NCBI GenBank assembly: GCA_945860955.1
Contig: CAMATH010000064.1
Location: forward strand, 1-44,970
Origin: Planctomicrobium piriforme
GTDB lineage: Bacteria > Planctomycetota > Planctomycetia > Planctomycetales > Planctomycetaceae
Length of the DNA: 44,970 nucleotides
Reading direction: 5' to 3'
Made by a program: the position numbers and the translations under genes. This document shows, piece after piece, positions 7,100-15,604 of this stretch (positions are counted from its first letter, which is position 1; every line of letters begins with the position of its first letter). The notes under the pieces were generated by a model. That model was given only the letters and a program-made list of their open reading frames with translations, was not told the DNA's origin and ran no database searches.

Positions 7100-8482
7100 A
7101 TGGATCGTCGCCACTGGTTGAAATCCGCCGCCTTGGGAACAGGAGCCGCCGCCATGACCGCTTTCACCGAAGCCGCTTTTGGCGCCGACGGCCGACCCGA
7201 CACGATCGCCGAAAAGGCCTCGCGGGGCACTCCGCCTCTCCGAATCACCGACGTCCAGACGTTTCTCACCGCACCCGCCAACATTCGACTTGTCGTGGTG
7301 AAGGTTCTCACCAACGAACCGGGCCTCTATGGGTTGGGGTGCGCGACGTTCACCCAGCGGGCCCGCGCGGTTGAGACGGCGGTCAATACTTTTCTCAAGC
7401 CGTTCCTCATTGGCAAAGATGTCACGCGGATCGAAGACACCTGGCAGTCGGTCTTTGTCAGTTCGTACTGGCGCAATGGCCCGGTGCTGGGGAATGCGCT
7501 GTCGGGCGTCGACATGGCGCTGTGGGATATTCTGGGAAAACGGGCCGGTTTGCCGGTGTATCAGTTGCTGGGGGGAAAGTGTCGAGAAGCGGTCGACACC
7601 TATCGCCACGCCGCCGGCAAGACGTTTCAGGATGTCGAAGACCAGGTTCGCAAATTCCTGGCCGAGGGGTACCGCCACGTTCGCATTCAGTGTGAAGTCC
7701 CCGGGCTTTCCACCTACGGAGCCGGCGGTTCCAAAGGGGGGGCGACCGGGGGACCGCAGGCCCAAGACGACATTCCTCTCAATCGACGCGTGGATACGTG
7801 GGAGCCCGCCCCCTACGTGCGTCTCGTTCCCAAACTGTTCGCGCACATTCGCGAAAAAATCGGTGACGAGGTCGAACTTCTGCACGATATTCACGAACGG
7901 GTTCCCCCCATTCTGGCGATTCAACTCGTCAAAGACGTCGAGAAGTTCCGCCCCTACTTCATGGAGGATCCGTTCTCTCCCGAAGATGTCGGCTATTTCA
8001 AGACACTTCGGCCCCAAACGAGTACCCCTCTCGCGATGGGCGAGCTGTTCAACAATCCGAACGAATGGGTCGACCTCGTGTCGGGCCGGCTGATTGATTT
8101 CATCCGGATTCACGTGTCGCAAGTCGGCGGGCTGACAATGGCGAAGAAAGTCGCCGCCCTATGCGAGTTCTTTTCGGTCCGGACCGCCTGGCATGGGCCG
8201 GGAGACGTTTCGCCCGTGGGGCATGCCTGCAACGTGCATCTCGACCTGGCAACCCCCAACTTCGGGATCCAGGAGGCGAAGCTGTTCAATCAAGCCGAGC
8301 AGGATGTCTTCCCCGGCTGCCCGGAACTCAAAGACGGTTACTACTTCGCGACGGACAAGCCCGGGTTTGGGATCGACTTTGACGAAAAACTGGCGGCGAA
8401 GTTCCCGATTCAGGATGATCCGCCGTTCGACATGCGGTGGGGGACTTTGCGGCGAAAAGATGGAACGATTGTGAAGCCGTGA
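7100..8482 (+). CDS. Tat-exported mannonate dehydratase-like enolase superfamily enzyme
   Basis: 460 residues. It begins MDRRHWLKSAALGTGAAA, a twin-arginine type leader. The rest is the mandelate racemase/muconate lactonizing fold. Metal ligands are D263 in LLHDIHERV, E289 in YFMEDPFSPE and E315 in AMGELFNN. The hallmark TAWHGPGDVSPVGH with H365 is that of the ManD/RspA subgroup, which dehydrates D-mannonate and related sugar acids. The cap-domain segment YWRNGPVLGNALSGVDMALW is also typical. Export is unusual for a ManD enzyme, though planctomycetes often carry Tat-tagged copies. The true substrate cannot be fixed from sequence. It is transcribed away from the sigma operon. Confidence 0.88.
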   Translation: MDRRHWLKSAALGTGAAAMTAFTEAAFGADGRPDTIAEKASRGTPPLRITDVQTFLTAPANIRLVVVKVLTNEPGLYGLGCATFTQRARAVETAVNTFLKPFLIGKDVTRIEDTWQSVFVSSYWRNGPVLGNALSGVDMALWDILGKRAGLPVYQLLGGKCREAVDTYRHAAGKTFQDVEDQVRKFLAEGYRHVRIQCEVPGLSTYGAGGSKGGATGGPQAQDDIPLNRRVDTWEPAPYVRLVPKLFAHIREKIGDEVELLHDIHERVPPILAIQLVKDVEKFRPYFMEDPFSPEDVGYFKTLRPQTSTPLAMGELFNNPNEWVDLVSGRLIDFIRIHVSQVGGLTMAKKVAALCEFFSVRTAWHGPGDVSPVGHACNVHLDLATPNFGIQEAKLFNQAEQDVFPGCPELKDGYYFATDKPGFGIDFDEKLAAKFPIQDDPPFDMRWGTLRRKDGTIVKP

Positions 8483-8491
8483 TCTTTTTTG

Positions 8492-8520
8492 TTGACATTC
8501 GTCCACTGTCGGCGTAACCT
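8492..8520 (+). promoter_or_regulatory. Sigma70-like promoter for the DUF1592/DUF1552 pair
   Basis: A perfect -35 hexamer TTGACA (8492-8497) is followed after 17 nt by TAACCT (8515-8520), which keeps the first, second and last bases of the -10 consensus. It lies just after the stop of the ManD-like gene and about 140 nt before the chosen start of the DUF1592 gene, so that pair need not be read from the upstream gene. Its position also argues against starting the DUF1592 gene at 8489. Confidence 0.6.
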
Positions 8521-8662
8521 AGTCTCTAGTCACCCCCACGGTTCTCGCCCACCCAGGGTTGGCGCGCCGGCATCGCCTGCGTGCGCCCTCCTGAAACCTG
8601 CACACAAAAACTTCCGCCACGCGTTGGGCGGGAGTTCGGTTCCTTCCACCCCACTCCCTGCC

Positions 8663-10969
8663 ATGCGCCTTTGGACCTCCATCCCGTTGCTTGCCGCGTG
8701 TCTGTTCGTGGGACAGTGGAGCGACTTGTGTGTCGCGGACGACAAACTCGAACCTCGGCCGGCCGATCAGAAGATCGCCGACTACGAGACCGAAGTGAAG
8801 CCGTTCTTCGCGAAGTATTGCCTCGCCTGCCACTCGGGGGATAAAGCCAAGGGGGGCTTGCAGTTTGACAAATACGAAACGGAGGCAGCCGTCCGCCGAT
8901 ATCGCCAGGTCGCAGATCGGGTGCGAGCCGTTCTCGATGCCGGCACAATGCCGCCTGAAGATCCGCAGCCAACTGACGCCGAGCGGACCGCGGTTCTCAA
9001 CTGGCTGGAACAGCGGGTTCTGAAGGTCGATTGTTCCCCCGGGATCGATCCGGGTCGGGTCACCATTCGGCGGTTGAACAAAGCCGAGTACAACAACACG
9101 ATTCGGGATTTGGTCGGGGTGGAGTTTCGGCCGGCGGACGATTTTCCTTCGGACGACGTGGGCTACGGATTCGACAATATCGGCGATGTGCTGTCGTTGC
9201 CGCCGATTCTGTTTGAAAAATACCTGACGGCGGCCGAGCGGATTTCGGAACTGGCGATCATCGCCCCCGATGCTGAGCGCGAGCCGTTGAAGAGTGAAAA
9301 GGGGCGAACGCTGGCTTCGGTTTCGGAAGCGACGGTGAAGTTTCAGGTGACGGCGGCGGGCGAATATCGGCTGCGATCCCAGGCGTGGGCCGACCAGGCG
9401 GGGGACGAAAAAGCGAAGATGATGCTGAAGGTCGACGGGACCGAAGTGCAGACCGTGTCGGTCGAGGCCGAGGGGGGGAAAGCCGCCGACTACGACGTGA
9501 CGCTGCGACTGGAACCAGGGGAACACACCTTCGCCGCCCGGTTTATCAATGACTTCTACAATCCCAAAGACCCCGACCCGAAAAACCGGGACCGCAATCT
9601 GACGGTCGATCGGCTGGTGGTGTTCGGTCCGCTCAATGTCCTGCCGGCGGATTTGCCGGTCTCGCATCGCCGACTGGTCACCTGTCGTCCCGAGAAGCCC
9701 GAGCAGCTCGCCGACTGTTGCCGCACGAATCTAAAACCCTTCGTCACCCGAGCGTTCCGTCGGCCGGCGGAAGATGGCGAGCTGTCGCGGTTGACGCAAC
9801 TGGTCGCTGGCGTGGTCGGCAATGGAGAGAGTTTTGAACGGGGTCTGCAACTGGCGATGCAGGCGGTGCTGGTTTCTCCTGAGTTTCTGTTCCGGGTTGA
9901 AATCGATGCCGACCCGCTGAATCCACTGGCGATTCGTACGATCAACGATTGGGAGCTGGCGACCCGACTGTCCTATTTTCTGTGGAGCAGCCTGCCCGAC
10001 GACGAACTCTTCAAACTGGCCGCCGAGGGAACGCTGCGGAAAGACGGAAACCTGGCGGCACAGGTAAAGCGGATGTTGAAGGATCCGAAATCGTCGGCAC
10101 TGGTCGACAACTTCGCCACGCAGTGGCTGAATCTGAGGCTGTTGCGGTCGATCAACCCCGACAAGCAGCGGTTTCCCGGATTCACCGACGCTTTGCGGTC
10201 CGACATGGAAGTCGAAACCCGGCTCTTTTTCGATTCGATCGTCCGCGAGGACCGGAGCATTTTCGATTTGCTGGACGGACAGTATTCGTTCCTCAACGAC
10301 CGTCTCGCCAAGCATTACGGCATTCCGGATGTCGAGGGCTCGGAATTCCGCAAAGTGACGCTGACAAATGAGCAGCGCGGGGGATTGCTGGGGCATGGGA
10401 GCATTCTGACCGTCACTTCCAATCCGACCCGCACCTCACCGGTGAAACGGGGCAAGTGGATTCTGGAAAACATCTTCAACACCCCGCCCCCGCCCCCTCC
10501 TCCCGGTGTTCCCGAGTTGAACGAGGCGAAAGAGGTGGTGCTGACCGGCTCGTTGCGTCAGCGGATGGAGCAGCACCGCGCGAATCCGTCCTGCGCGGTT
10601 TGCCATAACCAGATGGACGTCTTGGGTTTCGGGCTGGAGAACTACGACGCGGTCGGGGGCTGGCGCGACAAGGATGGGGAATTTGCGATCGATTCGTCGG
10701 GGACGTTGCCGGGGGGGGAGTCGTTTCAATCCCCGGCCGGCCTACGATTGATCTTCAAGAGCAAGCAGTCGGACTTCCGAAGATGCCTTGCGGAGAAGCT
10801 GCTGACCTATGCTCTGGGTCGGGGGCTGGAGTATTATGATGAGTGTGCCGTCAATGTTCTGGCCCGCAACGTCGAAGCGAACCACGACACGTTCTCGGCA
10901 CTGGTTTTAGAAATCGTGAACAGCGACCCGTTCCAGAAGCGACGCGGGAAGCGCGGAGACGAGCCATGA
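8663..10969 (+). CDS. DUF1592-family planctomycete cytochrome-like secreted protein
   Basis: 768 residues from the ATG at 8663 (MRLWTSIPLLAACLFVGQW, a clear signal peptide). Order: signal; cytochrome-like domain with C53-L-A-C56-H57; DUF1587 (RLNKAEYNNTIRDLVGVEFR); a beta-rich carbohydrate-binding-like module (about 210-310); DUF1595; DUF1592 (NDWELATRLSYFLWSSLPDD); DUF1588 (HGSILTVTSNPTRTSPVKRG); a second CAVCH at 644-648; and DUF1585 (RRCLAEKLLTYALGRGLEYY). The function of this large planctomycete family is unproven. A heme-bearing periplasmic role in polysaccharide breakdown has been proposed for relatives. Its stop overlaps the next start (ATGA), so the pair is coupled. The longer upstream frame is ruled out by the signal peptide and the promoter. 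Confidence 0.9.
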   Translation: MRLWTSIPLLAACLFVGQWSDLCVADDKLEPRPADQKIADYETEVKPFFAKYCLACHSGDKAKGGLQFDKYETEAAVRRYRQVADRVRAVLDAGTMPPEDPQPTDAERTAVLNWLEQRVLKVDCSPGIDPGRVTIRRLNKAEYNNTIRDLVGVEFRPADDFPSDDVGYGFDNIGDVLSLPPILFEKYLTAAERISELAIIAPDAEREPLKSEKGRTLASVSEATVKFQVTAAGEYRLRSQAWADQAGDEKAKMMLKVDGTEVQTVSVEAEGGKAADYDVTLRLEPGEHTFAARFINDFYNPKDPDPKNRDRNLTVDRLVVFGPLNVLPADLPVSHRRLVTCRPEKPEQLADCCRTNLKPFVTRAFRRPAEDGELSRLTQLVAGVVGNGESFERGLQLAMQAVLVSPEFLFRVEIDADPLNPLAIRTINDWELATRLSYFLWSSLPDDELFKLAAEGTLRKDGNLAAQVKRMLKDPKSSALVDNFATQWLNLRLLRSINPDKQRFPGFTDALRSDMEVETRLFFDSIVREDRSIFDLLDGQYSFLNDRLAKHYGIPDVEGSEFRKVTLTNEQRGGLLGHGSILTVTSNPTRTSPVKRGKWILENIFNTPPPPPPPGVPELNEAKEVVLTGSLRQRMEQHRANPSCAVCHNQMDVLGFGLENYDAVGGWRDKDGEFAIDSSGTLPGGESFQSPAGLRLIFKSKQSDFRRCLAEKLLTYALGRGLEYYDECAVNVLARNVEANHDTFSALVLEIVNSDPFQKRRGKRGDEP

Positions 10970-12318
10970 GCAAGTCATTCGAGATCAACCGTCGAACCGC
11001 CCTCAAAGGTTTGGGAACCGCACTGGCGCTGCCATTGCTGGACCGGATGCTGCCGGCGATGGCCCAGGCGGCACCCCAGGCTGCTGGCAAAGCCCCCTTG
11101 CGAATGGCGTTTTTGTACGTCCCGAACGGCGTGCATATGCAGGCCTGGACACCGGAGACAGAAGGTGCCGACTTCGCGCTGCCGGTGACCCTGGAGCCGT
11201 TGGCCGAGCTTCGGCAGGATTTCAGCGTGCTGACGGGACTGACACAGTTCCGGGCGAACGCGAATGGCGATGGTCCCGGCGACCATGCCCGTGCTCTGGC
11301 GTCGTTCCTCACCGGGTGTCAGGCCAGGAAGACACACGGGGCCGACATTCGGGTTGGCGTCTCGGCCGACCAAATTGCCGCCGACTATGTCGGGCGATTC
11401 ACCCGGTTCCCGTCGTTGGAACTCGGCTGCGACGCTGGTGCGCAGAGCGGGAATTGCGATTCAGGATATAGCTGCGCGTATTCGTCGAACGTCGCGTGGA
11501 AGTCGGAAACGCAACCGTTGGTGAAGGAGAACAACCCTAAGCAAGTGTTTGACCGGCTGTTTTCGAACGGTCGACCAGGGGAGTCCGCCGAGGCGCGGGC
11601 TCGGCGTGAGCGGACGGAAAAGAGCGTGCTGGACTTCGTGCGCGACGACGCGCAGCGGTTGCGTGGGCGGTTGGGGATCAGCGACCAGCGCAAACTGGAT
11701 GAGTACCTGGGAGCGGTGCGCGAACTGGAACTGCGGATCGCCGCCGCCGGCAAGCCGACCGACCTCGACGCGACGAAGGGGCTGGCGGTGCCGGCCAGCA
11801 TTCCTTCGAACAACGGGGAACACATCCGGCTGATGGGAGACCTTTTGGCGCTGGCGTTCCAAACCGACGTCACCCGTGTCGGAACGTTTGTGATCGCCAA
11901 TGAAGGGAGCAACAAGAGCTACGCCTTTATTGACGTGCCGGAAGGGCATCACGACCTGTCGCACCACGGCAACGACTCGGCGAAGCACGAGAAGATCAAG
12001 AAGATCAACAAATTCCACATGGAGCAATTGGCGTACCTGCTGAAGAAGTTGAAGTCGATTCCCGAAGGGGAGGGAACGATGCTCGACAACTGTCAGATCG
12101 TGTATGGTTCGGGGATTGGCGACGGGAACGCCCACAACCACGACAACTTGCCGATCCTGCTGGCGGGCAAGGGGGGCGGCACGCTGCAACCCGGCCGCCA
12201 CATCAAGTACCCGAACGGCACCCCGCTGAACAACCTGTTCCTGTCACTTCTGGAACGGATGGGAGTGCATCGGGATCAGATGGGAGACAGCACGGGGAAA
12301 TTGGCGGGGTTGGTGTAG
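10966..12318 (+). CDS. DUF1552 Tat-signal protein coupled to the DUF1592 protein
   Basis: 450 residues from the ATG at 10966, overlapping the upstream stop by 4 nt. The leader has a twin-arginine motif (INRRTALKGLGTALALPLLD) and the body is DUF1552: PLRMAFLYVPNGVHMQAWTP near the start, SCAYSSNVAWKS in the middle, and YGSGIGDGNAHNHDNLPILL near the end. The fold resembles sulfatase/alkaline-phosphatase-like DUF1501 relatives. DUF1592 and DUF1552 genes are side by side throughout Planctomycetota, which suggests a shared periplasmic complex. The substrate is unknown. Nothing appears truncated. Confidence 0.9.
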   Translation: MSKSFEINRRTALKGLGTALALPLLDRMLPAMAQAAPQAAGKAPLRMAFLYVPNGVHMQAWTPETEGADFALPVTLEPLAELRQDFSVLTGLTQFRANANGDGPGDHARALASFLTGCQARKTHGADIRVGVSADQIAADYVGRFTRFPSLELGCDAGAQSGNCDSGYSCAYSSNVAWKSETQPLVKENNPKQVFDRLFSNGRPGESAEARARRERTEKSVLDFVRDDAQRLRGRLGISDQRKLDEYLGAVRELELRIAAAGKPTDLDATKGLAVPASIPSNNGEHIRLMGDLLALAFQTDVTRVGTFVIANEGSNKSYAFIDVPEGHHDLSHHGNDSAKHEKIKKINKFHMEQLAYLLKKLKSIPEGEGTMLDNCQIVYGSGIGDGNAHNHDNLPILLAGKGGGTLQPGRHIKYPNGTPLNNLFLSLLERMGVHRDQMGDSTGKLAGLV

Positions 12319-12372
12319 TCGAGGAGGTACTCGCCGAATGGTGATTCAAGGAATCAAGGGGGGGACTGAGTC

Positions 12373-13191
12373 GTGGCGTCGGCGAATTTCCTGTTTTGGA
12401 ATCTCGGAAAACTGCCCCGCGCGGAACTCGTTTCTGAATTGGTTTGCGAACGCGACATTGATGTGGTGATCCTGGCAGAGGGCGAGGAAAGTCAGGTCTC
12501 GCTGATGGAATCGCTCTCAAAGCGGACAATGCGGCGGTATGAATTGGTGCCTCGGGTTGGCACTCGAATTCATACCTACGCGAGATCCGATTCGGTTCAG
12601 GTCGTGCCAATTTACGAAGAACTGTCGTTTCACTTGTCGATGTATCGAGTTACAATGAAGGACGAGTCGATTCTATTGGGAGCCGTACACCTTCCAAGCA
12701 AGCTCCATCGCGATTCGTCTGAACAGTTGCTCTTCGCAACTCAGGTCGCAAGAGATATTCGGCGGGTTGAATCTGAGCAGGCTTGCAACAGAACCGTACT
12801 TTGCGGCGATTTCAACATGAACCCATTCGAGCCGGGAATGGTCGCGGCGCGTGGTTTTCACTCGGTCATGTCTAGAGATATTGCGGATCGCAGATCGCGT
12901 ACGATTTCCCGACAACAGTTCGATTTTTTCTACAACCCGATGTGGTCCCAATTTGGAGATCGGTCCGCCGGCCCGCCAGGAACCTACTATTCCTCGCGTG
13001 CTGGCGAAATCGAGTATTTTTGGAACACATTTGACCAAGTCCTAGTGCGTTCGTCGTTAAGTTCCAGTTTCAGCAGCCGAATCGAGGTGATCGTCGCTAT
13101 TGGAGATAGAACTCTCCTCAACTCGAACGGCAGGCCGGACCGCAAGGTCGGATCTGACCATTTGCCATTGGCGTTCACTATTACTTTGTGA
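12373..13191 (+). CDS. Endonuclease/exonuclease/phosphatase (EEP) family protein
   Basis: 272 residues from a GTG. EEP motifs are all present: N10 in FLFWNLGK, E36 in VVILAEGEE, H106 in GAVHLPSK, D146 and N148 in LCGDFNMNP, a late D in TFDQVLVRS, and D262-H263 in SDHLPLAF. The metal and catalytic set therefore looks complete, and the protein should be a Mg-dependent phosphodiesterase, most likely a nuclease. It has no signal peptide, so it is cytoplasmic, unlike many EEP proteins. The codon and base use is visibly more AT-rich than its neighbours. An unknown 162-residue gene follows 33 nt later. Confidence 0.85.
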   Translation: MASANFLFWNLGKLPRAELVSELVCERDIDVVILAEGEESQVSLMESLSKRTMRRYELVPRVGTRIHTYARSDSVQVVPIYEELSFHLSMYRVTMKDESILLGAVHLPSKLHRDSSEQLLFATQVARDIRRVESEQACNRTVLCGDFNMNPFEPGMVAARGFHSVMSRDIADRRSRTISRQQFDFFYNPMWSQFGDRSAGPPGTYYSSRAGEIEYFWNTFDQVLVRSSLSSSFSSRIEVIVAIGDRTLLNSNGRPDRKVGSDHLPLAFTITL

Positions 13192-13224
13192 TTTCAGGCT
13201 GTCTGCGCACACGAGAGGACTACG

Positions 13225-13713
13225 ATGGATTTACCGTTCGAAGACCTATGGCCGGCGAAAGTCGACTTCAAGGCTGTGAAGTCGCCACGCGCGATTCTGA
13301 ACTCCCAGAAGCTCTTTTTAAAACAGCGAACTGGGGGCGTGCTTGATGCCGAGGTTGTCACCGACGAGTGCGACGGGGTCGTGACACTCAAATTCATCCT
13401 GGAAGCGACGTCGCTCGACCAGAAAGCCGCCATTTTGACGGTGGAACATTCATCCTTAAATCCGTATCCATGCAAAGTTTTTTCGTTTGCACTCAACCGC
13501 GATCACGTCCGTTTGCGTGAAAAAGTGGTTCCGTCCCTCCAAACTCCGAATCAAGCCGAATTCGTTAAGTGTTTGACCGGTATCTTTGGGTCAGATTTGA
13601 CAATTGCCGTCATTGAATCACTCATCGCGCGCGTTAAGGACAAGGCCGAAACGGAACTGGTTTCCTCAAGCACCCAGGAAATGCGATCTCCTGACGCTGT
13701 GGCTTCTCAATAG
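13225..13713 (+). CDS. Unknown 162-residue protein following the EEP nuclease
   Basis: I do not recognise this protein. It starts MDLPFEDLWPAKVDFKAVKS, has no signal peptide or membrane segment, and looks mixed alpha/beta, with a helical C-terminus (DLTIAVIESLIARVKDKAET). It lies 33 nt after the EEP gene on the same strand and shares its AT-richer composition, so the two probably arrived and are expressed together. It could be a specificity or inhibitor partner of the nuclease, which is inference from position only. Confidence 0.6.
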   Translation: MDLPFEDLWPAKVDFKAVKSPRAILNSQKLFLKQRTGGVLDAEVVTDECDGVVTLKFILEATSLDQKAAILTVEHSSLNPYPCKVFSFALNRDHVRLREKVVPSLQTPNQAEFVKCLTGIFGSDLTIAVIESLIARVKDKAETELVSSSTQEMRSPDAVASQ

Positions 13714-13808
13714 TCGAAAAAGCCGAATTCTGGATTGCGCCCGACGACTCGGCACGTGTTGCCAAGCTTCTCCGTCGAATCATTTCACTTTCACCCTTTG
13801 GTCATTCC

Positions 13809-14984
13809 ATGGGCTTCCTCTCCGGCCGCGTCACGTTCGATCGTCTTCAGGTTCAAGGAACCTCCCCCCGGCAACTGGGGGAACAACACATCAAGCTGCT
13901 CGAAAAATACGCCATTGGCGAGAGTGAGTCGGTTTCCGCCGAGGCACCCGCCGTCGGATTTCTCGCGGGCAAGCACCTGTTCGATCTCAACTTCGACCTC
14001 GAAAAGAACGTCGTGGGAGAGGCGCTGCACGCCGCCATCCGGATCGACGTCAGCAAGGTTCCCGGTCCGCTCCGCAAGGCGTGGCTCGAAATGGAACTTG
14101 CCGTCCTCGCCGCCGAGAGTCCCAACGGCCGCGTCACCCGCGCCATGCGCCAGGAAGCCAAAGAGGCGGTGCAGGCCCGTTGCGATGAGGAACTCCGCTC
14201 GGGCAAGTTCAAACGGATGCAGCAGATTCCGTTTTTGTGGGATGTCGCCGAGAAGACCGTCTATTGCGGCAGTTCCAGCCCCGCCGTCCAGGAACACCTG
14301 CGGGCGCTCTTCGAGTCGGCGTTCGACCTCAGTCTCACCCGCGTCTCCGCGGGAACACTCGCCGAGCAACTCGCCGAGACAAAGGATTGGACCAAAGCGT
14401 TTGAGAAACTCGCTCCGAGTCAATTCAGCCCCGACGGCGCGACCGAGCAACTCGACTGGCTGAGCGAACGTCCGGAATGCGCGGACTACCTCGGGAACGA
14501 GTGGCTGCTGTGGCTCTGGTGGTGGCTCGAGACTCAAGCCGACAGCATCGAGCTGCCCGACGGAACCACCGTCACCGGAATGCTGGTCAAAACGCTGTCG
14601 TTGCAATGCCCGCGGGGTGAGACGGGTAAAGAGACAATCTCCGCCGAAGCCCCCGCGCAACTTCCCGAGGCGTTTCAGGCGGTGCGCAGCGGGAAACTCC
14701 CTCGCAGGGTGGGCATGACTCTCGTGCGGGATGGAGAGACATATGAACTCTCCCTGCAGGTCGAAACGCTGTCAGTCAGCGGGGCTGCGATCGAGTCGGG
14801 CGAACGGGATCGGGGGCGTAACGCGCTCGAAGAACGGATCGCCAGTATCCGCCGACTCAGTGAAACGATTGACCTCTTGTTCGAAGCGTTCTGCGCAAGG
14901 CGGCTTGGCCGAAAGTGGACCGGCGAACTCGAACAGATCCAAAAGTGGCTGGAACAGGCGTCATCGAAGCCGCGCAAGCGGTAG
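13809..14984 (+). CDS. RdgC-like recombination-associated protein
   Basis: 391 residues. The N-terminus MGFLSGRVTFDRLQVQG and the block VGFLAGKHLFDLNFDLEKNV are followed by MQQIPFLWDVAEKTVYCGSS, which matches the RdgC segment before its central ring-forming domain. NEWLLWLWWWLETQAD corresponds to the later conserved Trp-rich block. RdgC is a ring-shaped double-strand DNA-binding protein that limits RecA loading. Gamma-proteobacterial RdgC is about 303 residues, and this longer form is like those labelled RdgC-like in planctomycetes. The gene stands alone, about 95 nt after the nuclease pair. Confidence 0.7.
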   Translation: MGFLSGRVTFDRLQVQGTSPRQLGEQHIKLLEKYAIGESESVSAEAPAVGFLAGKHLFDLNFDLEKNVVGEALHAAIRIDVSKVPGPLRKAWLEMELAVLAAESPNGRVTRAMRQEAKEAVQARCDEELRSGKFKRMQQIPFLWDVAEKTVYCGSSSPAVQEHLRALFESAFDLSLTRVSAGTLAEQLAETKDWTKAFEKLAPSQFSPDGATEQLDWLSERPECADYLGNEWLLWLWWWLETQADSIELPDGTTVTGMLVKTLSLQCPRGETGKETISAEAPAQLPEAFQAVRSGKLPRRVGMTLVRDGETYELSLQVETLSVSGAAIESGERDRGRNALEERIASIRRLSETIDLLFEAFCARRLGRKWTGELEQIQKWLEQASSKPRKR

Positions 14985-15040
14985 GAGTCTGTCGTGTGGA
15001 ATTCACACCGAGCGCGGCACCAATTGAGACATTTCGCGCT

Positions 15041-15059
15041 CTGCCCCCTTGCGGGGCAG
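15041..15059 (+). terminator. Possible hairpin terminator after rdgC
   Basis: CTGCCCC pairs with GGGGCAG around a 5-nt loop, about 57 nt after the rdgC stop. There is no T-run behind it, so it is either a weak terminator or one of the short GC palindromes scattered in planctomycete intergenic DNA. Confidence 0.35.
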
Positions 15060-15366
15060 GTGAATCAGATCTGCGCTCTGTCTGCCACAAACGACGTCGG
15101 CAACCAAGTCAACGGGTGCCACCGGCGATGTCGTGCTTGTTGCGAGACATGAATGCGTTCCGCAGTCCCGTGCGACGATTGTCGACCAACCGCTTTGCGA
15201 TCCGGACGGGTTTCGTTTGACGCCGATCTTGTCTGACAGAGCGAGGATCTCATTCACCATCCGGGCGAGCCGGATGGGGTCTTGGGACGCGAATCGTTTG
15301 AATTGACGCCGTGCGGAGAATAATCCACGCGATGTCCGCACAGGGAACCAGGCCGTTGGGCGAATC

Positions 15367-15391
15367 CTGGGGGGGACTCTGTCCCCCCCAG
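15367..15391. repeat. Perfect 11-bp-stem GC palindrome
   Basis: CTGGGGGGGAC and GTCCCCCCCAG flank a TCT loop, giving a perfect 11-bp stem with seven consecutive G-C pairs. It sits about 215 nt before the topoisomerase start and well away from any upstream gene end, and has no T-run. It is more likely a dispersed palindromic repeat or structured element than a terminator. Confidence 0.6.
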
Positions 15392-15604
15392 CTTCGGACA
15401 GAAAGCGTCACGTTGGTCACCAGTCGTTACCCGTTGACGTTCGCACGGCCGACACGTCTGGCGCGTGTTGATCGATTGAATAAGAACGTATCCCCGCCGG
15501 TAACCGCCCCCTTGACCGCACGGCGTCCCCGCCATACCGTCAAGCGGCCCCGGGGATGCGTGGGGTGACGCGTTCAAGGAAGTCTGCCGATTCAGGATGG
15601 TTCG

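Larger units (their letters stand above)
14985..15604. other. Intergenic stretch with two GC hairpins
   Basis: No convincing gene. A minus-strand frame (15341 to 15003) begins plausibly but turns into Arg/Ser-rich shadow sequence and has no recognisable domain. The stretch holds two perfect hairpins (15041-15059 and 15367-15391). Its right end must contain the promoter and leader of the topoisomerase gene, but no strong -35/-10 pair stands out. Confidence 0.5.

Noticed and set aside
8489-8662. Upstream extension of the DUF1592 frame
   Set aside because: It begins on top of a promoter and adds 58 residues before a perfect signal peptide.
13791-14660. A 289-codon minus-strand frame opposite rdgC
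   Set aside because: GC-rich antisense shadow. The plus-strand frame has the RdgC blocks.
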